64,000 bases of DNA, taken from contig NZ_JAPYZV010000010.1 in NCBI RefSeq assembly GCF_027812955.1, positions 1 through 64,000 of the forward strand, given 5' to 3'. The position numbers were made by a program, and so were the translations under genes. Origin of the DNA: Pedococcus sp. 5OH_020. GTDB taxonomy: Bacteria > Actinomycetota > Actinomycetes > Actinomycetales > Dermatophilaceae. A model generated the notes under the pieces. It had not been told where the DNA came from and did no database searches. It was given only the letters and a program-made list of their open reading frames with translations. Below are positions 17,233-25,568 of the stretch, piece after piece (position 1 is the stretch's first letter; the number at the start of each line of letters is the position of its first letter).

Positions 17233-20079
17233 ATGGCTGATCGCCCCACCCCGACGGGACCGCCTGCTCCGGACCTGCGGATCGTCGAGTCACGGGTCTA
17301 CCGCGGTGGGAACATCTGGTCCTACAACCCCGCGATCCACCTCGTGGTCGACCTTGGAGTCCTCGAGGGGTACCCGAGCGACTCCCTGGACGGGTTCACC
17401 GACGCGCTGGTGGACCTGCTGCCCGGTCTGAAGAACCACACCTGCTCGCGAGGGGTCAAGGGCGGCTTCGTCGAACGTCTCCGCGACGGCACCTGGCTGG
17501 GCCATGTTGCGGAGCACGTTGCACTGCAGCTTCAGCAGGAGGCCGGGCACGACCTGCGCCGTGGCAAGACCCGGGCCGTGAAGGGCCACGCCGGCCGGTA
17601 CAACGTCATCTACGACTACACCGACGAGACGGTCGGGCTCGCCGCGGGCGAGCTCGCCGTGCGGCTGGTGAACCATCTGGTCCAGGCCGAAGAGGGCTTC
17701 GACTTCCCCGACGAGCTCGAGGCGTTCTTGCGACGGGCGCAACGGACCGCGTTCGGGCCCTCCACCGCCGCCATCCTCGAGGAGGCGGTGGCCCGGGACA
17801 TCCCCTACATCCGGCTCAACGCCGCGTCGCTGGTGCAGCTCGGCCAAGGCGTCCACGCACAGCGCATCCGGGCCACCATGACATCCAAGACCGGGGCACT
17901 GGCGGTCGACATCGCCAGCGACAAGGACATGACGACACGGTTGCTGGCGTCCGCCGGGCTGCCGGTCCCCAAGCAGGAGACGGTCCGTAGCGCGGAAGGC
18001 GCCGTGGCGGCCGCGCGGCGGATCGGCTTCCCCGTCGTCGTCAAGCCGCTCGACGGCAACCACGGACGTGGTGTCTGCCTGAACCTGCAGTCCGACGACG
18101 AGGTACGTGACGGGTTCGCCACGGCGCAGGAGGAGTCCCGCCGTGGCCCGGTGATCGTCGAGTCCTTCGTCACCGGCCGCGACTACCGCTGCCTCATCGT
18201 CGGCGGACGGATGCAGGCCATCGCCGAGCGGGTGCCGGCCCACGTGGTGGGTGACGGCACCCATACGGTGGCCGAGCTGGTCGACATCACGAACGCCGAC
18301 CCGCGTCGCGGTGTCGGGCACGAGAAGGTGCTGACCCGGATCAGGGTCGACGCGGCGGCCGAGCGGCTCGTCCGCGACCAGGGCCTCACCATGGAGGACG
18401 TGGCGCCCGAGGGGCAGATGGTCAAGCTGGCCCTGACCGGCAACATGTCGACCGGCGGGATCTCCGTGGACCGGACCTTCGACGCGCACCCCGACAACGT
18501 GGAGATCGCCGAGGAGGCGGCCCGCATGATCGGTCTCGACGTCGCGGGCATCGACTTCATCTGCCCCGACATCGCCTCGCCGGTGCGTGAGACGGGCGGC
18601 GCCATCTGTGAGGTCAACGCGGCACCGGGGTTCCGGATGCATACCCATCCGACCGTCGGTGAGCCGCAGTTCATCGCCAAGCCGGTCGTCGACCTGCTCT
18701 TCCCGCCCGGCTCCCCCTCCCGGGTCCCGATCGTCGCGGTGACCGGGACCAACGGCAAGACGACGACGTCGCGGATGATCGCCCACATCTTCAAGGGGAT
18801 CGGCCGCAAGGTCGGCATGACCTCCACCGACGGGATCGTCATCGACGAGCGGCTCGTCTACAAGGCCGACGCCTCAGGGCCCCGCTCGGCCCGGATGGTC
18901 CTGCAGAACCCCAGGGTGGACTTCGCCGTCATGGAGGTGGCGCGTGGCGGGATCCTGCGCGAGGGGCTGGGCTATGACCGCAACGACGTCGCGGTCGTCA
19001 CCAATGTCGCCCCCGACCACCTCGGCATGAAGGGGATCGACACCCTCGAGCAGCTCGCCGACGTCAAGGCTGTCGTCGTGGAGGCGGTGCCCCGCAGCGG
19101 TTTCGCGGTGCTCAACGCCGATGACGCCCTCGTCCGGAGGATGCGGCGCCGCTGTTCCGGCGGGATCGTCTGGTTCTCCTTGCAGCCGCCCGGGACCCCC
19201 GTGCGCGAGTTCATCGAGGAGGCCTGCCGACGAGGGGGCCGGGCCGTGGTGCTCGAGCCGACGGACCGCGGCGACATGATCGTCATCAAGCACGGCAGGC
19301 GGTCCATGCAGCTGGCGTGGACCCACCTGCTGCCGTCCACGTTCGGAGGCACTGCGAAGTTCAACGTGGCGAACGCCATGGCGGCGGCCGGTGCGGCCTT
19401 CGCGGCGGGCGCGGGACTGCACGAGATCCGTCAGGGACTGCGGACCTTCACGACCTCGTACTACCTGTCGCCGGGACGGATGAACCTCGTCAACGTCCAC
19501 AACGTCGACGTCTTCGTCGACTACTGCCACAACGCGCCCGGTATGCGGGTGCTCGGCGAGTTCGTGGACGGGTATGCCGCCCAGAAGACGGGGCAGAGCG
19601 ACCTCGGGAAGGTCTCGCGCATCGGCATGGTGTCCACGGCCGGTGACCGCCGTGACGACGACATGCGTGAGCTCGGGGCAATCGCGGCGCACCACTTCGA
19701 CGTGGTCGTCGTCCGCGAGGACCAGCGGCTGCGCGGTCGACCGGCCGGCCAGACCGCTGCCCTCATCGCCGAAGGCGCCAAGGGTGAGATCGGAAAGGAG
19801 GGCGTGCGGTGCCGGCAGGTGGAGACCGTCCTGAACGAGGTGGAGGCGGTCCGACACTGCATGGCGAGGGCCAACCCTGGGGACGTCGTGGTGCTCTGCG
19901 TCGACCAGCACGCGGAGGTGCTGGCGGAGCTGGAGCAGCTCACCCACTCGGCGCAGGCCGGCGCGCACAACCCAGAGGGCACCGGAGATCCCGACCTCGA
20001 CCCGGCGGAGCTGCAGTCCGAGGCCCAGCAGTCCGGTGACGAGGCGGCCGTTCCCGAGAGCGACTCGGCCACCGTCTGA
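17233..20079 (+). CDS. cphA: Cyanophycin synthetase
   Basis: Non-ribosomal synthetase of cyanophycin, adding Asp to the backbone and Arg to its side chains at ATP cost. At 948 residues it has the full three-part architecture: N domain (1 to ~165), ATP-grasp (G) domain for Asp addition (about 210-480, VVVKPLDGNHGRGV and GGAICEVNAAPGF), and Mur-ligase-like (M) domain for Arg addition (from ~490, with P-loop VAVTGTNGKTTTSRM and Lys509). The ~50-residue C-terminal extension after LEQLTHSAQ is acidic and low complexity. The ATG is preceded by TAGGAG with 5-base spacing. Downstream lies a convergent CphA-related gene. Confidence 0.95.
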   Translation: MADRPTPTGPPAPDLRIVESRVYRGGNIWSYNPAIHLVVDLGVLEGYPSDSLDGFTDALVDLLPGLKNHTCSRGVKGGFVERLRDGTWLGHVAEHVALQLQQEAGHDLRRGKTRAVKGHAGRYNVIYDYTDETVGLAAGELAVRLVNHLVQAEEGFDFPDELEAFLRRAQRTAFGPSTAAILEEAVARDIPYIRLNAASLVQLGQGVHAQRIRATMTSKTGALAVDIASDKDMTTRLLASAGLPVPKQETVRSAEGAVAAARRIGFPVVVKPLDGNHGRGVCLNLQSDDEVRDGFATAQEESRRGPVIVESFVTGRDYRCLIVGGRMQAIAERVPAHVVGDGTHTVAELVDITNADPRRGVGHEKVLTRIRVDAAAERLVRDQGLTMEDVAPEGQMVKLALTGNMSTGGISVDRTFDAHPDNVEIAEEAARMIGLDVAGIDFICPDIASPVRETGGAICEVNAAPGFRMHTHPTVGEPQFIAKPVVDLLFPPGSPSRVPIVAVTGTNGKTTTSRMIAHIFKGIGRKVGMTSTDGIVIDERLVYKADASGPRSARMVLQNPRVDFAVMEVARGGILREGLGYDRNDVAVVTNVAPDHLGMKGIDTLEQLADVKAVVVEAVPRSGFAVLNADDALVRRMRRRCSGGIVWFSLQPPGTPVREFIEEACRRGGRAVVLEPTDRGDMIVIKHGRRSMQLAWTHLLPSTFGGTAKFNVANAMAAAGAAFAAGAGLHEIRQGLRTFTTSYYLSPGRMNLVNVHNVDVFVDYCHNAPGMRVLGEFVDGYAAQKTGQSDLGKVSRIGMVSTAGDRRDDDMRELGAIAAHHFDVVVVREDQRLRGRPAGQTAALIAEGAKGEIGKEGVRCRQVETVLNEVEAVRHCMARANPGDVVVLCVDQHAEVLAELEQLTHSAQAGAHNPEGTGDPDLDPAELQSEAQQSGDEAAVPESDSATV

Positions 20080-20102
20080 CCGACCAGAGCCGGTCCCGGA
20101 CG

Positions 20103-22289
20103 TCAGCGGGGACGCAGCTCCTCGGCATACGCGTGCAGGGCCCGCTGGTAGCTCAGGGTGTCCTCGTCGCCGGCGTGGTGGAGCAGCGTGTCGACGAGGT
20201 CGGCCACGGCCTGGTCGGCGCGGCCGATGTCGACCGCAGCCAGCGCGCGGAACGCCGCCACGGCCGCGCTGCCCGGGCGCTCGCCGCTCAGCTCGGTGAG
20301 GAGCTCGTAGGCGGCCTCCGGCTGACCGGTGACCCGCAGGCTGGAGGCGAGCTGGATCCTCGCGCGGTGCCGGTGCGGCTCGCGCAGCCCTGTCGCCAAG
20401 CACTCCCGGTAGAGCGGGATCGCGTCATGCTCCTTGCCGGCGGCGTCGAGCGCGCAGGCCAGCTCGTACATCAGGCGACCGTCCGACGGATGCCGCCGGT
20501 GCAGCGCCGCGGCAGCCTCTACGCGGGCCTGGTCCTCGCCGAGCTGCCAGACCTCGGCAATGGCGGCCTCGAGCTCGTGCTCCCCGCGTGAGGCGACGAC
20601 CTTGCGCCGGATGTCCTGCGGCCCGTCGGCGGTCGCCCCCTGCGACTCCAGCCACTCGATGACCTGCGCCCTCTCGGCGTGGCACATCAACGCGACGACA
20701 TCGCCGTCGGCGGCTCCCGGGACGAGGGCCTGCAGCCCCGCGAGCTCGGTGCCGTAGGACTCGATGTCCGAGACGCCCGCGCGCGCGAGCCCTGCCCGCA
20801 GATGCTGCTCGAGATCCTGCATCGTCCGTCCGCGCAGGTAGTGAGCCTTGTGGGCGGCCACCACGCGGTCGGCGCGCAGGCCCGCGAGCTCGCCCATGGC
20901 CTCGAGGAGGTCGTCCGTGCGGTCACCGGCCAGCCCCAGACCGAGGTGCACCTGCCCGCCGGATGCCGTCAGGCCGCGGGCGACGTCGAGCAGCGCCTCG
21001 AGGCCGGCCTCGTTGTGGGCCAGGTCCACGATCACCGTGATGCTGCCGCCGTCCGGGCGGGGCAGCGTGTACGTGTTCATCCGTCCCGGGTTGAGCCGGC
21101 CGTCCGGCACGAAGGTGCGCAGGCCCTTCACCACCGCGTCCCGGGGCAGCCCCACCCCGAGTGCCGCGGCCGTGGCGGCGAGGGCGTTGGCCATGTTGTG
21201 CTGCGAGAGCCCCGCCATGGTGGCGGGCACGTCGAGGATGCTCACCAGGCGGTCCGGGTCCTGACCGTTCTGGAGCACGGTGAGGTGCCCGTCCAGGATC
21301 GTGAGGGCCCTGCCCCCGAGGTCCAAGGACTCCCGCACCGCAGGCGAGTCGGCGCGCAGCGTGAACACCCAAGGACGCGCCTTGATGCCCGCCCTCATGG
21401 CCCAGACGCGGGGGTCGTCCCCGTTGAGCACCACCCAGCCGGTCGGGCGCGTCGCCTTCGTCACGATCGCCTTCACCTCGGCGAGCTGGTCGACCGTGTC
21501 GATGCCCTGCATGCCGAGATGGTCGGCCGACACATTCGTCACCACGCTGACGTCGTTGGACGAGACGCCCATCCCCTTGAGCAGCATGCCACCCCGGGCC
21601 GTCTCCAGGATGCCCAGCTGGACCCCCGGCGAGGTCAGCACGCCGCGCGCGCCCGCGGGACCGGAGTAGTCCCCCGGCTCCACCATCTCGCCCTGCACGA
21701 CGATCCCGTCGGTCGACGACCAGGCGGTGCGCAGCCCGGCCGTCATCCCGATATGGCCCAGCAGGCGGGTCGTGGTCGTCTTGCCGTTCGTCCCCGTCAC
21801 CGAGACGACCGGGATGGTGGGGCGCAGGACGGAAGGGCGGTCTCCCGGCTCCGCCTGGCTGACAGCCCTGGCCTGCTGCTCGACGACGTCACGTCCCTGC
21901 AGCCACGCCTCGAGGACGGGTGCGACGGAGGCACCCAGCGCGTGGGCACGTCCCCGCCTGCGCCACACGAACGCGACGACGACCTCTTCCGGTAGGCCCC
22001 CCGGCCGGGTCCGGACCCCCAGCCGGGTGGTGCCGCTCGCCGTCGCCACGCGGCGTACTGCTCGTTCGACGACACGCATGACGAACCGCTGACGCTGCTC
22101 CGTCCCTGGGGCGCCCGGGCGCGCGCCTCGCATCCCGATCCGCCGGGCAAGCTCGGACAGCGACGCCTCGCGTGCTGCCAGGTAGCCCGGCAGCTCCAGG
22201 CTCACCTTGGTGGCGGGCTTGCCGAAGTAGAGGTTGGGACCCTCCAGGAGCCGCATCTCGGTCACGGCGACAGCGGTCTCCGACGTCAT
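20103..22289 (-). CDS. CphA-like N region + Mur ligase + TPR fusion protein
   Basis: A 728-residue protein convergent with cphA. Residues ~10-150 resemble the CphA N domain (MRLLEGPNLYFGKPATKVSL). A Mur-ligase domain follows directly, with P-loop VVSVTGTNGKTTTTRLL (GTNGKTT at 166-172), TSPGVQLGILETARGGML, NVSADHLGMQGIDTV and the C-terminal RLNPGRMNTY and LAHNEAGLEALLDVARG. The ATP-grasp domain of CphA is absent. The last ~158 residues (571-728) are helical TPR-type repeats (ALHRRHPSDGRLMYELACAL; HRARIQLASSLRVTGQPEAA), resembling TPR_5-type actinobacterial proteins. No frameshift is evident. It probably acts in cyanophycin or related amide-ligation chemistry; the actual reaction is unknown. 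ATG 22289 has TAGGCT six bases upstream. Confidence 0.85.
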   Translation of the reverse strand: MTSETAVAVTEMRLLEGPNLYFGKPATKVSLELPGYLAAREASLSELARRIGMRGARPGAPGTEQRQRFVMRVVERAVRRVATASGTTRLGVRTRPGGLPEEVVVAFVWRRRGRAHALGASVAPVLEAWLQGRDVVEQQARAVSQAEPGDRPSVLRPTIPVVSVTGTNGKTTTTRLLGHIGMTAGLRTAWSSTDGIVVQGEMVEPGDYSGPAGARGVLTSPGVQLGILETARGGMLLKGMGVSSNDVSVVTNVSADHLGMQGIDTVDQLAEVKAIVTKATRPTGWVVLNGDDPRVWAMRAGIKARPWVFTLRADSPAVRESLDLGGRALTILDGHLTVLQNGQDPDRLVSILDVPATMAGLSQHNMANALAATAAALGVGLPRDAVVKGLRTFVPDGRLNPGRMNTYTLPRPDGGSITVIVDLAHNEAGLEALLDVARGLTASGGQVHLGLGLAGDRTDDLLEAMGELAGLRADRVVAAHKAHYLRGRTMQDLEQHLRAGLARAGVSDIESYGTELAGLQALVPGAADGDVVALMCHAERAQVIEWLESQGATADGPQDIRRKVVASRGEHELEAAIAEVWQLGEDQARVEAAAALHRRHPSDGRLMYELACALDAAGKEHDAIPLYRECLATGLREPHRHRARIQLASSLRVTGQPEAAYELLTELSGERPGSAAVAAFRALAAVDIGRADQAVADLVDTLLHHAGDEDTLSYQRALHAYAEELRPR

Positions 22290-22295
22290 GCCGGG

Positions 22296-22301
22296 AGCCT
22301 A
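22296..22301 (-). promoter_or_regulatory. -10-like hexamer for the Mur ligase-TPR gene
   Basis: TAGGCT on the minus strand is six bases before the ATG at 22289, giving this gene its own promoter downstream of fabI. Confidence 0.45.
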
Positions 22302-22333
22302 ACGGCGGCAGGGGGCAGAACCGAGACGGTGCC

Positions 22334-23092
22334 CTACTGGCCCATCGCGTGGACGCCACCGTCGACGTGCACGATCTCGGCCGTCGTGGCGGGGAACCAG
22401 TCGGACAGCAGCGCCACACAGGCCTGGGCAGCGGGAAGCGCGTTGTTGACGTCCCATCCCAGGGGCGCCCGCTGCCCCCAGGTGTCCTCGAAGGTCTGGA
22501 ACCCCGGGATCGACTTCGCGGCCGTGGTCCGGATGGGGCCGGCCGCGACGAGGTTGCACCGGATCCCCTTGGGCCCGAAGTCACGTGCGAGGTACCGGTT
22601 CGTCGACTCGAACGCCGCCTTGGCGACCCCCATCCAGTCGTACACCGGCCAGGCGTACTTGGCGTCGAAGGTCAGCCCGACGATGCTGCCGCCGCCCTGC
22701 ATCAGGGGCAGGGCGGCGACCCCGAGAGCCTTGAGGGAGTAGGCGGAGGCGTGCATCGCCGTTGACACGTCCTCGAACGTGCCCTCCAGGAAGTTGAACG
22801 CCCCCTGCGGCGCGAAGCCGATCGAGTGCAGCACCCCGTCGAGGTGGTCCACGTGCTCGCCGACCCGCTCTGCCAACGAGTCGAGGTGGCCCTGGTCGGT
22901 GACGTCGAGCTCTACCACCGGTGGAGTGGTGGGCAGGCGCTTGGCGATGGTCTGCGTGATCCGCATGGTGCGTCCGAAGGACGTCAGCACCACCTCGGCG
23001 CCCTGCTCCTGTGCCAGCTTGGCCACGTGGAAGGCGATCGAGGAGTCCATCAGGACTCCGGTGACGAGCAGCTTCTTGCCCTCGAGGAGCAT
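22334..23092 (-). CDS. fabI: Enoyl-ACP reductase (InhA/FabI type)
   Basis: NADH-dependent enoyl-[acyl-carrier-protein] reductase, which completes each cycle of type II fatty-acid synthesis. The 252 residues match FabI/InhA. The cofactor region reads LLVTGVLMDSSIAFHVA, the form seen in InhA. The catalytic YxxMxxxK motif is Tyr151, Met154 and Lys158 in VYDWMGVAKAAFES. Family C-terminal elements PIRTTAAKSIPGF and EIVHVDGGVHAMGQ are present. It lies 40 bases downstream of fabG, the mabA-inhA order of mycobacteria. Confidence 0.96.
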   Translation of the reverse strand: MLLEGKKLLVTGVLMDSSIAFHVAKLAQEQGAEVVLTSFGRTMRITQTIAKRLPTTPPVVELDVTDQGHLDSLAERVGEHVDHLDGVLHSIGFAPQGAFNFLEGTFEDVSTAMHASAYSLKALGVAALPLMQGGGSIVGLTFDAKYAWPVYDWMGVAKAAFESTNRYLARDFGPKGIRCNLVAAGPIRTTAAKSIPGFQTFEDTWGQRAPLGWDVNNALPAAQACVALLSDWFPATTAEIVHVDGGVHAMGQ

Positions 23093-23132
23093 GGTCGGGT
23101 CTCCGATCTCGTGAGGTGAGGGAGGTCGTGGG

Positions 23133-23843
23133 TCAGTGACCCATGCCGAGGCCGCCGTCGACGGGGATCACCGCGCCGGTGATGTATGCCGCGTCGTCGG
23201 ACACCAGGAAGCGGACGGCGGCCGCAACCTCCTCCGGCTGGGCGAACCGCCCTGCAGGAATGCTGGCCTGGTAGGCCTTCTTGCGGTCGTCGGGCAGATC
23301 GGCGGTCATGTCGGTCTCGATGAAGCCCGGGGCCACCACGTTGGCCGTGATGCCACGACCGCCGAGCTCACGGGAGATCGAGCGGGCCAGCCCCACGAGG
23401 CCCGCCTTGCTGGCGGAGTAGTTGGTCTGGCCTGGGGACCCGTAGAGCCCCACCACGCTCGAGATGAAGACGATCCGGCCGCGGCGCTGACGGATCATCC
23501 CCTTGACCGCACGACGGGCGCAGCGGAAGGCGCCGGCCAGGTTGGTGTCCAGAACGGTGTCGAAGTCCTCGTCGCTCATCCTCATGAGGAGCTGGTCCCT
23601 GGTCACTCCGGCGTTCGCCACCAGAACGTCCACCGGAGCACCCAGGAGGCTCTCGGCGTCGGTGAAGGCCTGGTCCACCGAGGCGGTGTCCGTCACCTCG
23701 CAGCGGACCCCCTGGAGCCCCTGTGGCGGCTCACCGGACCGGTGCGTGACCACGACCTGGTGGCCGGCGTCCGCGAGGGTGGTGGCGATGCTCAGCCCGA
23801 TGCCCCGGTTGCCGCCGGTGACCAGGACGTTGCGGGCTGTCAT
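23133..23843 (-). CDS. fabG: 3-oxoacyl-ACP reductase (FabG/MabA type)
   Basis: NADPH-dependent beta-ketoacyl-ACP reductase of fatty-acid elongation, 236 residues. Short-chain dehydrogenase hallmarks are VTGGNRGIG (8-16), NAGVTRD (77-83), the catalytic Ser in ISSVVG, Tyr142 and Lys146 in NYSASKAGL, and the end IPVDGGLGMGH. It begins at an ATG with ribosome binding site GAAGGAG and is the first gene of a fabG-fabI operon. A TAGGGT hexamer (23886-23881, minus) about 38 bases upstream could be its -10; the perfect palindrome at 23891-23902 lies directly behind it. Confidence 0.94.
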   Translation of the reverse strand: MTARNVLVTGGNRGIGLSIATTLADAGHQVVVTHRSGEPPQGLQGVRCEVTDTASVDQAFTDAESLLGAPVDVLVANAGVTRDQLLMRMSDEDFDTVLDTNLAGAFRCARRAVKGMIRQRRGRIVFISSVVGLYGSPGQTNYSASKAGLVGLARSISRELGGRGITANVVAPGFIETDMTADLPDDRKKAYQASIPAGRFAQPEEVAAAVRFLVSDDAAYITGAVIPVDGGLGMGH

Positions 23844-23890
23844 GCGTCTCCTTCCGCCGTGCTGTCGTCGACGCGAGCGACCCTATCGAC

Positions 23891-23902
23891 TACCGATCGG
23901 TA
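23891..23902. promoter_or_regulatory. Perfect 12-bp palindrome between fabG and DUF3099 genes
   Basis: TACCGATCGGTA is its own reverse complement and lies in the 90-base divergent gap next to the presumed fabG promoter. Palindromes of the form ACCGA-N-CGGT are typical of TetR-family operators. No such regulator is encoded nearby. Confidence 0.5.
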
Positions 23903-23921
23903 CACCGCATCCGAAGGCGCC

Positions 23922-23927
23922 TATCGT
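23922..23927 (+). promoter_or_regulatory. -10-like hexamer for the DUF3099 gene
   Basis: TATCGT is six bases before the GTG start at 23934. Confidence 0.45.
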
Positions 23928-23933
23928 GGACCT

Positions 23934-24254
23934 GTGCCGCACCGCTCCCACCACCACGACGACGAACCGGTCGTCCAGTCGGTGACCTCCGCCCCGTCGT
24001 CGCTGGCCGAGGAGCAGTCCGGCCGCATCCGGCGGTACCTCGTCACGATGGGGATCCGGACGGTGTGCTTCGTCCTCGCGGTCGTCACCGCCACGGCAGG
24101 AGCGCCCTGGTGGGTGTGGGGCTCGTTCGCTGTCGCCGCTGTCGTCCTGCCGTATGTCGCCGTCGTGATGGCGAACGCTGTCCGACCGCGCCCGCCGGGG
24201 AGCTCTGCACCCGTGACGCCCCACGGCGACGGCCCCGACCAGCTCGAGCGCTGA
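23934..24254 (+). CDS. DUF3099 family membrane protein
   Basis: A 106-residue actinobacterial protein with the DUF3099 layout: a His-rich polar N-terminus, a basic segment RIRRYLVTMGIR, then two membrane helices (about residues 40-56 and 61-82) and a short charged tail. The function is unknown. It starts at GTG 23934 and its stop overlaps the ATG of the next gene by one base (TGATG), so the two are co-translated. Divergent from fabG. Confidence 0.8.
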   Translation: MPHRSHHHDDEPVVQSVTSAPSSLAEEQSGRIRRYLVTMGIRTVCFVLAVVTATAGAPWWVWGSFAVAAVVLPYVAVVMANAVRPRPPGSSAPVTPHGDGPDQLER

Positions 24255-24463
24255 TGAGCTCTCTGCTCTGCAGCGCCAAGGGCTGTCGCGCGTCGGCCAC
24301 CTGGGCGCACCTGTGGAACAACCCGTCCCTCCACGATCCGCAGCGGCGTAAGGTCTGGCTCGCCTGCGACGACCACCGGACGTCCCTGGGCGACTTCCTG
24401 TCGGTCCGCGGGTTCCTCGTCGAGACGGTGCCGGCGGACGCCATTCCCGCGACTGCCGGCTGA
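24254..24463 (+). CDS. Small conserved Cys/His protein (unknown function)
   Basis: A 69-residue actinobacterial protein with Cys-x4-Cys near the N-terminus (CSAKGC), a Trp-rich middle (TWAHLWNNPSLH) and a Cys-Asp-Asp-His pair (WLACDDHRTSL), followed by LSVRGFLVE. The Cys-x4-Cys and Cys-x2-His residues suit a small zinc knuckle. Some database entries call such proteins acetone carboxylase, a name I consider unsupported. It is translationally coupled to the DUF3099 gene (TGATG overlap). Confidence 0.75.
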   Translation: MSSLLCSAKGCRASATWAHLWNNPSLHDPQRRKVWLACDDHRTSLGDFLSVRGFLVETVPADAIPATAG

Positions 24464-24489
24464 GCCGCCGACCTGCTGTGTTCTGGTCC

Positions 24490-25536
24490 TCAGCCGCCGA
24501 TGGCAGACATCGGCCGGTCGGGCTGGACGAAGTCGGCCGAGCCGATCCCGTGGCCCGGCGCCTTGCGCCACATCTCGCCCTGGATGAGCCGGGCCAGCTG
24601 GTCGTCGTCCGCGCCGTCGCGCAGGGGGCCGCGAAGGTCGGTCTCCCGCTGGGAGAAGAGGCAGTTGCGGACCTGGCCGTCGGCCGTGAGCCTGGTGCGG
24701 TCGCAGGCGGCACAGAAGGGGGCTGTGACGCTGGCGATGATGCCCACGGTCTGCGGCCCGCCGTCGACCAGGAACCGCTCCGCCGGGGCGCTGCCCCGGT
24801 CGGACTCGGGGAGCGCCGTGAGCTCGAACCGCTCCGCCAGCCGCTCCCGAACCTCCGCGGCCGAGACCATCGTGGAGGCGTCCCACCCGTGCTGGGCGTC
24901 GAGCGGCATCTGCTCGATGAAGCGCAGCTCGTACCCCCGGTCCAGGCACCACTGCAACAGCTGCGCAACCGAGCGGTCGTTGATGCCACGCATGGCCACC
25001 GCGTTCACCTTCACCGGCACGAGCCCGGCCTGCGACGCGGCCTTCAGGCCCGCTTCCACGTCGTGCAGCCGGTCGCGGCGGGTGAGGTCGGCGAACTCCT
25101 CGGCGTCGATGGTGTCCAGACTGACGTTCACCCGGTCCAGCCCGGCCGCGGCGAGCGGCTGCGCCAGGCGGTCCAGGCCGATGCCGTTCGTCGTCATGGC
25201 GATGCGTGGGCGCGGCCGCAGCTCGGCGATCCGGCGGACGACGTCCACGAGGGACCTGCGCAACAACGGCTCCCCGCCGGTCAGCCGCACCTGCCGGACC
25301 CCCAGGCGCACGAAGACGCCCACCACCCGGACCAGCTCGTCGTCGGTCAGCATCTCCGGTTTCGCCAGCCAGGGCAGCCCCTCGGCAGGCATGCAGTAAC
25401 GGCACCGAAGGTTGCACCGGTCCGTGACGGAGACCCGTAGGTCGCGCGCGACCCGGCCGAGCTGGTCGGGGAGCCCCGCCAGGCCCGCCGGAGCAGGGCT
25501 CAGCTCGCGCACGCGAGGGAACGGCAGGCCGGTCAT
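24490..25536 (-). CDS. moaA: GTP 3',8-cyclase (molybdenum cofactor synthesis)
   Basis: Radical SAM enzyme that, with MoaC, converts GTP to cyclic pyranopterin monophosphate, the first step of molybdenum cofactor synthesis. The N-terminal 4Fe-4S cluster motif is VTDRCNLRCRYCMP (Cys-x3-Cys-x2-Cys). The second cluster cysteines are in FCAACDRTRL and RNCLF. The protein ends with the conserved functional Gly-Gly (MSAIGG). The ATG at 25536 gives 348 residues; an in-frame GTG at 25542 is possible, but the TAGGCT hexamer is seven bases from the ATG and one from the GTG. moaC and other mo-genes are not in the window. Confidence 0.95.
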   Translation of the reverse strand: MTGLPFPRVRELSPAPAGLAGLPDQLGRVARDLRVSVTDRCNLRCRYCMPAEGLPWLAKPEMLTDDELVRVVGVFVRLGVRQVRLTGGEPLLRRSLVDVVRRIAELRPRPRIAMTTNGIGLDRLAQPLAAAGLDRVNVSLDTIDAEEFADLTRRDRLHDVEAGLKAASQAGLVPVKVNAVAMRGINDRSVAQLLQWCLDRGYELRFIEQMPLDAQHGWDASTMVSAAEVRERLAERFELTALPESDRGSAPAERFLVDGGPQTVGIIASVTAPFCAACDRTRLTADGQVRNCLFSQRETDLRGPLRDGADDDQLARLIQGEMWRKAPGHGIGSADFVQPDRPMSAIGG

Positions 25537-25543
25537 GGACACC

Positions 25544-25562
25544 AGCCTAAGCCGGGTACCGT
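25544..25562. promoter_or_regulatory. Divergent -10-like hexamers for moaA and the SURF1 gene
   Basis: TAGGCT on the minus strand (25549-25544) is seven bases before the moaA ATG, and TACCGT on the plus strand (25557-25562) is six bases before the GTG at 25569. The gap between the start codons is only 32 bases. Confidence 0.45.
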
Positions 25563-25568
25563 GATCCG

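Noticed and set aside
17290-18786. 498-residue open frame antisense to cphA
   Set aside because: Translation is an Asp/Arg/His-rich mirror of the cphA codons with no domain.
20679-21995. 438-residue plus-strand open frame opposite the Mur ligase-TPR gene
   Set aside because: Antisense shadow; composition typical of GC-rich reverse frames.
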